The notes under the pieces: generated by a model
Told to the model about the DNA's origin: nothing
Database searches by the model: none
Seen by the model: only the letters and a program-made list of their open reading frames with translations
Position numbers and translations under genes: made by a program
Part shown: positions 45,219 through 53,744 of the stretch, one piece after another
Numbering within the stretch: the stretch's first letter is position 1
Layout: every line of letters starts with the position of its first letter
Source: Chitinophaga chungangae
GTDB taxonomy: Bacteria > Bacteroidota > Bacteroidia > Chitinophagales > Chitinophagaceae
DNA: 64,000 nucleotides
NCBI RefSeq assembly: GCF_017742215.1
Contig: NZ_JAGHKP010000002.1
Span: 186,001 to 250,000 of the forward strand
Direction of reading: 5' to 3'

Positions 45219-46673
45219 GTGAAGAAACTCGATAAACTTATTATTAAAACCTTCGTAGGGCCTTTTATAGCCACTTTTTTCGTGACGCTTTTTGTGCTCA
45301 TCATGCAGTTCGTATGGAAGTACATAGACGATCTCGTGGGCAAAGGGCTGGATACGCCGGTGATCGTGGAACTGCTGGTGTATACCAGCGCCAGCCTCGT
45401 GCCGCTGGCCATGCCCCTGGCCGTGCTGCTTTCTTCCATCATGACCTTCGGCAACCTCGGTGAGAGTTTCGAGCTGGTCGCCATCAAGTCCGCCGGCATT
45501 TCGCTGCTGCGCTTCATCCGCCCGCTTTTTTTCTTTTCCGCCCTCATCGCCGTAGGCGCATTCCTTTTCGCCAACTACATCATCCCCATCGCCAACCTGC
45601 GCGCAAAATCGCTCCTTTACGATATCACCCAGTCCAAACCCGCCTTCAACATCAAACAGGGCGTGTTTTACAGCGATATTCCAGGTTATGTGATCAAGGT
45701 CGCGAAAAAAGACCCGGACAACAAGACCATTCACCAGGTGATGATCTACGACCGCTCGCCCAACGGCGGCACCTCCGGCAACGAAAGGCTGATACTCGCC
45801 GAAAAAGGCACCATGGAGCTTTCGCCGGACAAACGGTATCTCAACTTCACCCTCGAGAACGGATGGCGTTTCGAAGAGAGAGACAATCGTTCCGGCAGGG
45901 GCGGCAACGAACTGATCCGCCTCGGTTTCAAAACCTACATCAAACCGTTCGACCTGAAGGCACTTGCATTCGACCGCCTGCCGCTCGATGCGTTCGCCTC
46001 CAACCAGCAGATGCTCAATATCCGCCAGCTGGACGAAGGGCTCGATTCGCTGCGCGGCATCGATTCCGCGTATATCCGTACCGTGCATGCCTACGTTACC
46101 ACGCGTTACCCGTTCTACAAATGGAAAGACACGGGCTGGCTGGCTTCCGCGCCGCCGCTCAAGGTAGACAACTTCCTGGAGGTGATCCCCGAAAAATCGC
46201 AGCGTTACGTGCTGGAGCGCGTGGAATCCAACCTGCGCGAAACCGAAGTGTCGCTCGCTTCCAGCGCGAAAGACTTTTCAGACAACCAGTCCAAGATATC
46301 GCTCTTCAAAGTGGAGTGGCAGCGCAAATTCTCGCTGGCCGCGGCCTGTGTCGTGATGTTCCTCATCGGCGCGCCGCTCGGCTCCATTATCCGGAAAGGC
46401 GGCCTGGGCACACCGCTTGTATTCGCCGTCATATTCTTCGTGATCTTCAATATATTTTTTATGACCGGCGAGAAGATGGCGCGTAAAGATGTAATGGCGT
46501 CGTGGAGCGGGATGTGGCTGGCCAATATCGTTCTTCTGCCGATCGCGGGGTTCCTCGTGTACAAGGCCATGAACGATTCCAACCTTTTCAACAAAGAAGC
46601 TTACTACAGGGCATTTCAAACATTTAAAAAATATTTCCGGCGCCGGCAGAGCCAGCATGAGATCAGCAGGTAG
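45219..46673 (+). CDS. LptF/LptG (YjgP/YjgQ) family lipopolysaccharide-export permease
   Basis: 484 residues from a GTG start (MKKLDKLIIKTFVGPFIATF). Three helices at the N-terminus (about 12-38, 55-80, 98-122), a large periplasmic beta-jellyroll-like region (about 125-345) and three helices at the C-terminus match the permease of the LptB2FG exporter, which lifts LPS from the inner membrane. The family's conserved AMPLAVLLSSIMTFGNLGE loop is present. LptB is not adjacent. A strong terminator follows. Confidence 0.92.
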   Translation: MKKLDKLIIKTFVGPFIATFFVTLFVLIMQFVWKYIDDLVGKGLDTPVIVELLVYTSASLVPLAMPLAVLLSSIMTFGNLGESFELVAIKSAGISLLRFIRPLFFFSALIAVGAFLFANYIIPIANLRAKSLLYDITQSKPAFNIKQGVFYSDIPGYVIKVAKKDPDNKTIHQVMIYDRSPNGGTSGNERLILAEKGTMELSPDKRYLNFTLENGWRFEERDNRSGRGGNELIRLGFKTYIKPFDLKALAFDRLPLDAFASNQQMLNIRQLDEGLDSLRGIDSAYIRTVHAYVTTRYPFYKWKDTGWLASAPPLKVDNFLEVIPEKSQRYVLERVESNLRETEVSLASSAKDFSDNQSKISLFKVEWQRKFSLAAACVVMFLIGAPLGSIIRKGGLGTPLVFAVIFFVIFNIFFMTGEKMARKDVMASWSGMWLANIVLLPIAGFLVYKAMNDSNLFNKEAYYRAFQTFKKYFRRRQSQHEISR

Positions 46674-46702
46674 CGCGGGCGGCGGTTAACTGCTGTTTAA
46701 AA

Positions 46703-46738
46703 TAAAGAAAGCCGGGCAAACAACTGCCCGGCTTTTAT
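46703..46738. terminator. Bidirectional rho-independent terminator
   Basis: A perfect 11-bp stem (46708-46718 with 46725-46735) around a 6-base loop, with A-run and T-run flanks, between the convergent permease and superoxide dismutase genes. Confidence 0.9.
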
Positions 46739-46757
46739 ATTTTGTATGCGTACTGCA

Positions 46758-47492
46758 TTATTTCTTCAGTGCTTCGGTGTACAGTTCGTTTACCTGGGTC
46801 CAGTTCACCACGTTCCAAAATGCTGTGAGGTAATCGGGGCGTTTGTTCTGGTACTTGAGGTAATAGGCATGCTCCCAAACGTCCACGCCAAGAATGGGCG
46901 TGCCGGGGTCTTTGGCCAGGTTGGTCATAAGCGGATTGTCCTGGTTGGGCGTGGAAGTAACAGCGAGGCTGCCGTCTGTTTTCACGATCACCCATGCCCA
47001 GCCGCTGCCGAACACGCCTTTGCCGGCGTCCGCGAATTTGGTTTTGAGTTCGTCCATTGAGCCGAAGGCGGTATCGATCGCTTTTTTAAGTTCGCCGGAA
47101 GGCTCGGATTTACCGGCGGACATCAGTTTCCAGAAGAGGCTGTGGTTGTAGTGGCCGCCTGCGTTGTTTCGCACTGCTGTGTCGCCGGCGGAAACTTTCG
47201 TGAGGATGTCTCCGAGGCTGAGGCCTGCGAAAGCGCCTTGTTCCACGGCTTTGTTGAGATTGGTAACGTAACCCGCGTGGTGTTTTCCGTGGTGGATCTC
47301 CATGGTCATCTTATCGATGTTAGGCTCCAGCGCGTCTACCGCGTAAGGCAGCTCGGGCAGCACAAACGGCGGTTTGAGGGCCAGGAGGGTTTTATTGCCG
47401 TCTGCAGCTTCCGCGGCGCCTGCGCAACCGGGCGCTACGAGCGCAGCGATACCGGCCAGGCCGGCCACTTTGATGAATTCTCTCTTATTCAT
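46758..47492 (-). CDS. Exported Fe/Mn superoxide dismutase, probable lipoprotein
   Basis: 244 residues. The dismutase domain (about 38-244) has all four metal ligands: His67 in EIHHGKHH, His117 in HYNHSLFW, Asp204 and His208 in GVDVWEHAY. The first 23 residues, [20 protein letters not shown] then PGC, form an export signal ending in a Cys that looks like a lipobox, with a Lys-Arg pair reminiscent of Tat signals. Most Fe/Mn dismutases are cytosolic, so this one probably protects the periplasm or envelope. Iron versus manganese cannot be decided here. Confidence 0.92.
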   Translation of the reverse strand: MNKREFIKVAGLAGIAALVAPGCAGAAEAADGNKTLLALKPPFVLPELPYAVDALEPNIDKMTMEIHHGKHHAGYVTNLNKAVEQGAFAGLSLGDILTKVSAGDTAVRNNAGGHYNHSLFWKLMSAGKSEPSGELKKAIDTAFGSMDELKTKFADAGKGVFGSGWAWVIVKTDGSLAVTSTPNQDNPLMTNLAKDPGTPILGVDVWEHAYYLKYQNKRPDYLTAFWNVVNWTQVNELYTEALKK

Positions 47493-47511
47493 TATGAAAC
47501 TATTTAGGTTA

Positions 47512-47519
47512 CAAATCTA
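47512..47519 (-). promoter_or_regulatory. Promoter -7 element of the superoxide dismutase gene
   Basis: TAGATTTG on the minus strand, perfect TAnnTTTG, 19 bases before the ATG. A TTTG lies 23 bases further upstream, at the outer limit of normal spacing. Confidence 0.4.
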
Positions 47520-47598
47520 TATTTTAACAGCGCAAAGGCGCGCAAATTTTACACCAATGTAAAAAATTGAAGCGGGAAGACCAGTATAATTTTATCAT

Positions 47599-47940
47599 TA
47601 TATTTGCTAACCGGTTAAAATAAAGTAGCGGATTATAGTTTAATTTGAAATTAATTGCTATTTTACTTTTATATTCATGTGTTGAAGTAGTAGTATTTTA
47701 ATCATTTTCGAAAGATGACGCTATTTATCCCTGGAATAAGGCTTTACCCTTCCCCGGACCGGACTTCGCCGGAAGGCAACCTGTACTTCCTGCAACCGGC
47801 AACCGCCGGCACTCGTCCATCCCCCGCAAACGTTGAATGTAGTTCTTGATTTTCCTTTTATATAACCGCCGTTCCCTCGCGGGCCGGCAGACACAGATTT
47901 ACCACGCCGGGCTGCAGGCCCGGTGCCAACAGTTTTTTAA
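47599..47940 (+). ncRNA. Candidate structured non-coding RNA or leader
   Basis: A perfect -7 element TATATTTG (47599-47606) precedes a GC-rich segment that can fold: gccgg/ccggc arms at 47768-47772 and 47796-47800 enclosing an AAG/CTT pair, and a GC hairpin 47905-47925 (8 bp including a wobble) followed after ten bases by TTTTTT. No -33 element is visible and no known RNA family is recognised. Confidence 0.3.
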
Positions 47941-48110
47941 ATATTAATCACTTATTGCTTGTTTTAAAGCCGGAAAGGAGTTTGTGAGTCATAACACCCC
48001 TTAGCGGCAGAGAACGAATTGGTGAGATGGTCCTTATACTTTGAAGTAACAATAACCTAACGAAGCATCAAGGAGCACCAGGAAAGCAGAATCGATCACC
48101 CAGTAAAACA

Positions 48111-48118
48111 GAGAGTGG
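48111..48118 (+). promoter_or_regulatory. Strong Shine-Dalgarno-like site of the E1-like gene
   Basis: A GTGGAGG stretch ends about seven bases before the ATG at 48126. Strong anti-SD complementarity is uncommon in Bacteroidota, and it supports this start. Confidence 0.4.
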
Positions 48119-48125
48119 AGGCAGC

Positions 48126-49229
48126 ATGACAATCCAGGAACGAATACAGCAGTCACGGCACGAACGCTTAACCTATTCGCCAGTTTTCTTTGAGCCCGCG
48201 CGGCGGGGGGAAAAGGAAGCCCTGCTGGACCTGTTGCGGGAGAACCCGCAGGTCAGCGTATTTGACGAGTTGCACAGCCAGCTGAAAGAGCTTGTCAAGA
48301 TCAGCCATCCCACCCGCAGCCTTACGGCGGCGGAAACGGAAGCGGCCATTGAGAAGCATCTGAACGGGACATCTCCCGAAGATTACGGCCTATGGGTATA
48401 TTTTCCCTGGTCTGCCAAGGTAGTGCACCTGGTGGGCCGGGAAGAGTTCATTTTACTGCGCACTTCCCGCAACATGCATAAAATTACCGCGGAAGAAAGA
48501 GACGTGCTGGCGAAGAAGAAGATCGGCATTATCGGCCTGAGCGTCGGGCAAACGATTGCGCTCACGCTGGCGATGGAGCGGGTGTGCGGCGAGCTGCGGC
48601 TGGCCGATTTCGACGCCGTGGAACTGACCAATATGAACCGCCTGCGGACGAACGTATCCAGCCTGGGCATGCCCAAAGTGATCGTGGCCGCCCGCGAGAT
48701 CGCGGAAATAGACCCTTTCCTGCAGGTGAAATGTTATGCGGACGGCGCTACTGAAAACAATCTCGACAGCTTCCTGACCGAAGGCGGCAAGCTGGACATA
48801 CTCGTGGAAGAATGCGACGGCATCGACGTAAAGATCCTCAGCCGGCAGAAAGCCAAAGCGCTGCGGATACCCGTTGTGATGGACACCAACGACCGCGGCA
48901 TGCTCGACATCGAGCGGTTCGACCTGGAGCCGGATTACCCGATGCTGCACGGGCTGATACCGCAGATAGACGATCTCAGCACGCTGCGCAACCTCAGCAA
49001 CGAGGAAAAAGTGCCGATCCTGGGCCCGATGGCGGGCTTTGCCAATATGAGCCGGCGGATGAAATATTCCGTGGGCGAGATCGGCAAAACGATCACGACC
49101 TGGCCGCAACTGGCATCGTCTGTAATGCTGGGAGGCGCGATGGTAACAGACACCTGCCGGCGCATCCTGCTGGACCAGCTGAGAGTGTCAGGCCGGTATT
49201 ATGTGGATTTTGACGAACTTATTCAATAA
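48126..49229 (+). CDS. ThiF/E1-like adenylyltransferase-family protein
   Basis: 367 residues. After a ~125-residue N-terminal extension, a Rossmann domain runs from about 130 (KKKIGIIGLSVGQTIAL) through LRLADFDAVELTNMNRLR, the Asp/Asn/Arg block by which E1, MoeB and ThiF enzymes bind ATP and adenylate a partner's C-terminus. The glycine loop reads GLSVG rather than GxGGxG, and no CxxC zinc pairs are present. It resembles the ThiF part of Rv1355c/MoeY-like proteins. No ubiquitin-like partner is encoded nearby. It is first in a five-gene operon; the next gene is 27 bases on. Confidence 0.75.
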   Translation: MTIQERIQQSRHERLTYSPVFFEPARRGEKEALLDLLRENPQVSVFDELHSQLKELVKISHPTRSLTAAETEAAIEKHLNGTSPEDYGLWVYFPWSAKVVHLVGREEFILLRTSRNMHKITAEERDVLAKKKIGIIGLSVGQTIALTLAMERVCGELRLADFDAVELTNMNRLRTNVSSLGMPKVIVAAREIAEIDPFLQVKCYADGATENNLDSFLTEGGKLDILVEECDGIDVKILSRQKAKALRIPVVMDTNDRGMLDIERFDLEPDYPMLHGLIPQIDDLSTLRNLSNEEKVPILGPMAGFANMSRRMKYSVGEIGKTITTWPQLASSVMLGGAMVTDTCRRILLDQLRVSGRYYVDFDELIQ

Positions 49230-49256
49230 TGCCCCTGTAAATAAAAGAAGCAACCA

Positions 49257-49955
49257 ATGAGCGCACCGATTAACGTAAGGGCTTTTTTCGCGCCGGATGA
49301 CCCGGAAGCGGCAATGCGGTTTTACGAAGGCCACAGTAAATTGTTGCAGATATACTTTGGTATCACCAAGATCACGTCCGGCAACGTGGACTGGATCAAC
49401 CACCGGAATACGGTGGTGGTGATCGTCGAAGACGATACCGGCACCAAAACCTACGGAGGCGCTCGCGTGCAGATGGCCGACGGCGTTTTGCCGCTGCCCA
49501 TCGAAACGGCCATCGGCAAATACGATCCCAAGATATATTCGGATGTGAAGATCGGCAGCGCGGAGATCTGCGGCTTGTGGAACTCCAAAGAGGTGGCCGG
49601 CATGGGCATCGGGAGCCTCATCCTGAGCAGGGTGTGCGTAGCGCTGATGACCCAGCTTCCCGTCAACAACGTACACGTGCTTTGCGCCCCGGTAACTACC
49701 CGCGGGGCCAAAAGAGTAGGCGCGGTGATAGACACTTCACTCGGCAACGAAGGTGTGTTCTATTACCCGAAAGACGACCTGGTGGCCACCGCCATGATCA
49801 TCAGGGACATTCACGAAGTAGCCAGCGCAGACCCGGGCGAGAGGGAACTGATACGCAACCTGCGCGGCAACCCCAACCAGGTGCGTACCGAAACAGGCCC
49901 CAAAGGCACTTTTGAAGTGAATTACCTGCTCGGATTGCCGCAAATGGTGCAATAA
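49257..49955 (+). CDS. GNAT/autoinducer-synthase-like acyltransferase (putative)
   Basis: 232 residues, soluble. The order of elements, VVVIVEDDTGTKTYGGARVQ then EICGLWNSKEVAGMGIGSLIL then NNVHVLCAP, looks like a GNAT fold with an acyl-CoA-binding GxGxG-like turn (AGMGIG). The first block also resembles the core strand of LuxI-type synthases. I cannot name the family with confidence. Its place between an E1-like enzyme and a sensor kinase suggests it modifies a small molecule or a peptide; that is inference. Confidence 0.5.
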   Translation: MSAPINVRAFFAPDDPEAAMRFYEGHSKLLQIYFGITKITSGNVDWINHRNTVVVIVEDDTGTKTYGGARVQMADGVLPLPIETAIGKYDPKIYSDVKIGSAEICGLWNSKEVAGMGIGSLILSRVCVALMTQLPVNNVHVLCAPVTTRGAKRVGAVIDTSLGNEGVFYYPKDDLVATAMIIRDIHEVASADPGERELIRNLRGNPNQVRTETGPKGTFEVNYLLGLPQMVQ

Positions 49956-49989
49956 TCTGTTAAGTTTGCATACACAATTCCGATTTGAG

Positions 49990-52152
49990 ATGCCTATACG
50001 TTTTTTTGTACTTCTTTTCCTGGCCCTCACCGGGTGCGGGAACGTTTTTGCATCTGAACCCGTAGTATTCAGAGACAGCTCCAAGCTGATGCAGATCGGG
50101 CATGCTCTGGAACTTTACCGGGACAGCACGAACCTGCTTACCATCGATCAAATCCGGAAACAGCCGTTCGCGCCAACCGGGCAAACGGTGCCCAACCTCC
50201 AGATCTCCCCCTTTTCCAACTGGGCCCGATTTTATATCAAAAACGAAACAGACCTTCCCAGGCTGCTGCTCGAAGTGGAATATCCCACCATCGACGAGAT
50301 CACCCTTTACGAAGTGCTGCCCTCAGGCGGGTACCGCATACTCAGCCTCGGCCAGTTCCAGCCTTACCGGGTACGGCCGTACGACCATCAGAACTACATC
50401 TACCCTCTCGATATCCCGCACGGCGAAACCCGCGAATTTTACCTCAAGATAAAAGCCGGCGAACAGGCGCAGCTGCCCGTATACCTCGGCGCCGAAACCA
50501 CGCTCAACGTCAAAAACACCGAAAGGAACTTCATTTTCGGGCTGTATATCGGCATCATTCTCGTAATGGCGCTGTACAACTTCTTCATATACCTTACCAC
50601 CCGCGACCAGAGTTACCTCATTTACGTGAGTTACATCATCTGCGTGGGGCTTACCCAGGCTTCCCAGCAAGGGTATACTTTCCGTTTCCTCTGGCCCAAC
50701 AATCTCTGGCTGGCCGCCCACGACACGCTGATCATCCCCGTGCTGAACGGCATTACTGCAGCGCTGTTCATCCAGTCGTTCCTCCATACGCGCGAGCGTT
50801 ACAAACTGGGACATAAAATACTCACGGGCGTGGTGATCGCCTATTCGCTGGTGCTGATCCCCACTTTCATCGACCAGTATTTTGTGGCGAATATGATGGC
50901 GCAGATCACGGCCATGACCGCTTCGCTGGCAGCCATGTTCATCGGCGTGAAAGTGGCGCGCACCGGATTCATCCCCGCGCGTTATTTCCTGCTGGCCTGG
51001 GGCATCTTCCTCACCAGCGTGTGCATATTCGTGATGCGCAATTTTAATATCCTGCCGTACAACGACTTCACCTATTACGCTCTCCAGGTGGGCTCCGCGG
51101 CGGAAGTTACCCTGCTTTCCTTCGCCCTGGCAAACAAGATCAACATCTACCGGAAGGAAAAAGAAGAATCGCAGGCCGTGGCCCTCGCCATTTCGCAGGA
51201 GAACGAGCAGCTGGTGCGCGAGCAGAACGTTGTGCTGGAAGCCAAAGTGGCCGAGCGCACCGAAGCGCTGCAGCAATCCAACAAGGAGCTGAACCGCGTG
51301 CTCAACAACCTGAAGGAAGCGCAGACGCAGCTGGTGGAATCCGAAAAAATGGCTTCCCTCGGTCAGCTTACGGCCGGCATCGCGCACGAGATCAACAATC
51401 CCATCAACTTCGTGACCAGCAACATCAAGCCGTTGAAGCTCGATTTTGAAGACCTGAAATCGCTGCTGAAGAAGTACGAATCCATCGACCCGAACGGCAA
51501 TGTGGAGCAGAAGCTCAGCGAGATCGAGCAGTTCAAGCAGCAGATAGACATCGATTACGTGCATACCGAGATCGATTCGCTTATCAAAGGCATTGAAGAC
51601 GGCGCCAACCGTACGGCCGAGATCGTGAAAGGGCTGCGCACCTTCAGCCGGCTCGACGAAAGCGACCTCAAGTTCGTGGACGTGCACGAGGGTCTGAACT
51701 CCACCATGGTGCTGCTGCGGAACAATGTGCCGAAAAATGTGACCGTTCATTATAATTACGCCGAGCTGCCCAAGATCGAATGTTTCGCAGGCAAACTCAA
51801 CCAGGTATTCCTCAACATCATCAACAACGCCCTGAACGCCATTAAAATGAAGCCGGAGCAGGGCGAGGAGAGCCTCACCATCAGCACCCGCCTGGAGGCG
51901 AACAAGATGATCAGCATCAGTATCAAGGATTCGGGCATCGGCATGACGGAAAAGGTGAAAGAGAAGATCTTCGAGCCGTTCTTCACTACCAAAGATGTTG
52001 GTGAAGGCACGGGGCTGGGTTTATCCATCGTGTTCAGCATCATAGAAAAACATCATGGCAAAATAGTGGTTGAATCTGAGCCGGGCAAAGGAGCGGAATT
52101 TATTATATATTTACCACAGAATGTGCCAATTGCCCAAAGTCAAGCGTCCTAA
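49990..52152 (+). CDS. 7TMR-DISM sensor histidine kinase
   Basis: 720 residues from the ATG at 49990; an upstream TTG is possible. The signal region ends in LTGC at residue 16, a lipobox-like site. The periplasmic 7TMR-DISMED2 domain spans about 30-170, seven helices about 180-385, and a coiled coil 385-450. HisKA has His466 in GIAHEINNPINF, of the NtrB-like subtype; HATPase_c shows NIINNALNAIK, DSGIGM and GEGTGLGLS. It follows the acyltransferase-like gene by 34 bases and precedes a receiver-kinase by 13, so it is probably the membrane sensor of the operon. Confidence 0.92.
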   Translation: MPIRFFVLLFLALTGCGNVFASEPVVFRDSSKLMQIGHALELYRDSTNLLTIDQIRKQPFAPTGQTVPNLQISPFSNWARFYIKNETDLPRLLLEVEYPTIDEITLYEVLPSGGYRILSLGQFQPYRVRPYDHQNYIYPLDIPHGETREFYLKIKAGEQAQLPVYLGAETTLNVKNTERNFIFGLYIGIILVMALYNFFIYLTTRDQSYLIYVSYIICVGLTQASQQGYTFRFLWPNNLWLAAHDTLIIPVLNGITAALFIQSFLHTRERYKLGHKILTGVVIAYSLVLIPTFIDQYFVANMMAQITAMTASLAAMFIGVKVARTGFIPARYFLLAWGIFLTSVCIFVMRNFNILPYNDFTYYALQVGSAAEVTLLSFALANKINIYRKEKEESQAVALAISQENEQLVREQNVVLEAKVAERTEALQQSNKELNRVLNNLKEAQTQLVESEKMASLGQLTAGIAHEINNPINFVTSNIKPLKLDFEDLKSLLKKYESIDPNGNVEQKLSEIEQFKQQIDIDYVHTEIDSLIKGIEDGANRTAEIVKGLRTFSRLDESDLKFVDVHEGLNSTMVLLRNNVPKNVTVHYNYAELPKIECFAGKLNQVFLNIINNALNAIKMKPEQGEESLTISTRLEANKMISISIKDSGIGMTEKVKEKIFEPFFTTKDVGEGTGLGLSIVFSIIEKHHGKIVVESEPGKGAEFIIYLPQNVPIAQSQAS

Positions 52153-52165
52153 TTAAAAGACCCTC

Positions 52166-53263
52166 ATGAAAAATAGCCGTATCAGAATTTTGTACATCGA
52201 CGATGAAGTACATAACCTCAATGCGTTCCGTGCTAATTTCAGGCGGAGCTACGAGATCTATACCGCCAATTCGGCCGCCGAAGGGTTGCAGGTGTTGAAG
52301 GGGATAGAAGTGCACATCATCATCGCCGACCAGAAGATGCCCACCACCACGGGGGTGGAATTTTTCAACCAGATCAAGGACCTGCTGCCCGACCCCATCA
52401 GGATATTGCTGACCGGTTATACGGACGTAGAGGACATTATCGACGCCATCAACAAAGGGCATATTTTTTCCTACATCAAAAAACCCTGGGACGAGCACGA
52501 GCTTTTTAAGACCATCAATAACGCTTACGAGATCTATTCCGCGCGCAAACAGCTTAAGGAAAAAGTGCTGGAGCTGGAAAAAACGAACGACGAGCTGAAC
52601 CGCTTCATTTATTCCACTTCGCACGACCTCCGCGCCCCGCTCATGAGCGTGCAGGGGATCATCAACCTGAGCCGGCTGGATAATTCGATGACCGACCCGC
52701 AGGGATATATGGGCATGATCGAAGTGTGCATCACGCGGCTGGACAGTTTCATCCAGAAGATCATCGAATATTACCGCAATTCGCGCCTCGACCTCGAATA
52801 CGAAAAGATCGACTTCAACCTGCTGATCAATGACTGTATCGACACGTTCAAACACCAGAACACCTCGATCAATTTCAACGTAAAAGTAGACCAGCTGGTG
52901 CCTTTCAAAGGCGACTTTTTCAGGATCAGCGTTATTCTGAACAACCTGATTTCGAACGCCGTTAAATACCAGAAACCAGACGAATCGAGCCCGCAGGTAA
53001 ATCTGTTTGTGAAAGTAGAGCCGCATAAAGCCACCATCCGCATCGAAGACAATGGCATCGGCATCCTGAGCGAGCATTTAAGTAATATTTTCAAAATGTT
53101 CTTCCGCTCCAAGAACAACAACAAACCCGGCAGCGGGATTGGTTTATACATTGTGAAAGAGGCCTTGAGCAAGATCGGCGGCACCATCGGCGTCGATTCC
53201 CGTTACGGAGAAGGCACGCAATTTGAAATTTCGATTCCAAACAGAAATGAATTCGATTCCTGA
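52166..53263 (+). CDS. Receiver-histidine kinase hybrid (REC-HisKA-HATPase)
   Basis: 365 residues, cytoplasmic. An N-terminal receiver has DDE at 12-14, the phospho-acceptor Asp55 in IIADQKMP and Lys105/Lys106 in IKKPWDEHE. A short coiled coil leads to HisKA with His153 in STSHDLRAPL, and HATPase_c with NNLISNAVKY, EDNGIGI and GSGIGLYIVK. Such REC-kinases accept phosphate from an upstream kinase and pass it on. It overlaps the next receiver gene by 17 bases. Confidence 0.9.
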   Translation: MKNSRIRILYIDDEVHNLNAFRANFRRSYEIYTANSAAEGLQVLKGIEVHIIIADQKMPTTTGVEFFNQIKDLLPDPIRILLTGYTDVEDIIDAINKGHIFSYIKKPWDEHELFKTINNAYEIYSARKQLKEKVLELEKTNDELNRFIYSTSHDLRAPLMSVQGIINLSRLDNSMTDPQGYMGMIEVCITRLDSFIQKIIEYYRNSRLDLEYEKIDFNLLINDCIDTFKHQNTSINFNVKVDQLVPFKGDFFRISVILNNLISNAVKYQKPDESSPQVNLFVKVEPHKATIRIEDNGIGILSEHLSNIFKMFFRSKNNNKPGSGIGLYIVKEALSKIGGTIGVDSRYGEGTQFEISIPNRNEFDS

Positions 53264-53663
53264 TCTTCGCGTAATACTGATAGACGATAACGACATCGAT
53301 CTGCTGTTGCATGAGCGCCTGATATCCATTCAGCAGCTCAGCCACACGATCCTTTCGTTCAGCAATGCCAATAAAGCGCTGGAATTCCTTTCCAGCAACA
53401 TCACCCTGCCCCACATTCCCCCCACCGTTATCCTGCTGGACATTCAAATGCCCGAAATGGACGGCTTCGAGTTCCTCCGTTCCTTCGATTCGTACCCGCA
53501 GAAGATCAAGAACCAGTGTTACATCATCATGGTTTCGTCTTCGCTGGATTTCGGGGATATTTCGCGCACCAATGCCAACCCGATGGTGATCAGGCTCCTC
53601 AAAAAACCGCTGCAGCCCAGGGAGCTGAAGGAGGTGATCGAAAATATTTTCAGGGAGCAATAA
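53247..53663 (+). CDS. Single-domain response regulator
   Basis: 138 residues from the ATG at 53247, inside the end of the preceding kinase gene; a TTG start at 53223 is possible. The receiver has DDND near the start, phospho-acceptor Asp65 in LLDIQMPEMDG and a Lys in LLKKPLQP. It has no output domain. It closes the five-gene operon and is followed by a terminator. Confidence 0.88.
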   Translation: MNSIPDLRVILIDDNDIDLLLHERLISIQQLSHTILSFSNANKALEFLSSNITLPHIPPTVILLDIQMPEMDGFEFLRSFDSYPQKIKNQCYIIMVSSSLDFGDISRTNANPMVIRLLKKPLQPRELKEVIENIFREQ

Positions 53664-53665
53664 AA

Positions 53666-53697
53666 AAAGGCTTCTCCATCGAAATGAAGAAGCCTTT
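53666..53697. terminator. Bidirectional rho-independent terminator
   Basis: A perfect 10-bp stem (53666-53675 with 53688-53697) around a 12-base loop, directly after the receiver gene and facing the 3' end of degP. Confidence 0.8.
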
Positions 53698-53744
53698 CCC
53701 ATAATAGTTAACCCCTTTAAAGATCCATTCTTTTCTTTCCCTTA

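Larger units (their letters stand above)
47493..48125. other. Long intergenic region before the E1-like operon (contents)
   Basis: A 633-base gap between divergent genes. It contains the dismutase promoter at its left, a plus-strand TATATTTG at 47599-47606, a GC-rich hairpin-forming island about 47740-47935 inside AT-rich flanks, a terminator-like hairpin near 47905-47937, and a purine-rich stretch with a GGAGG just before the ATG at 48126. No open reading frame of note. Confidence 0.6.
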
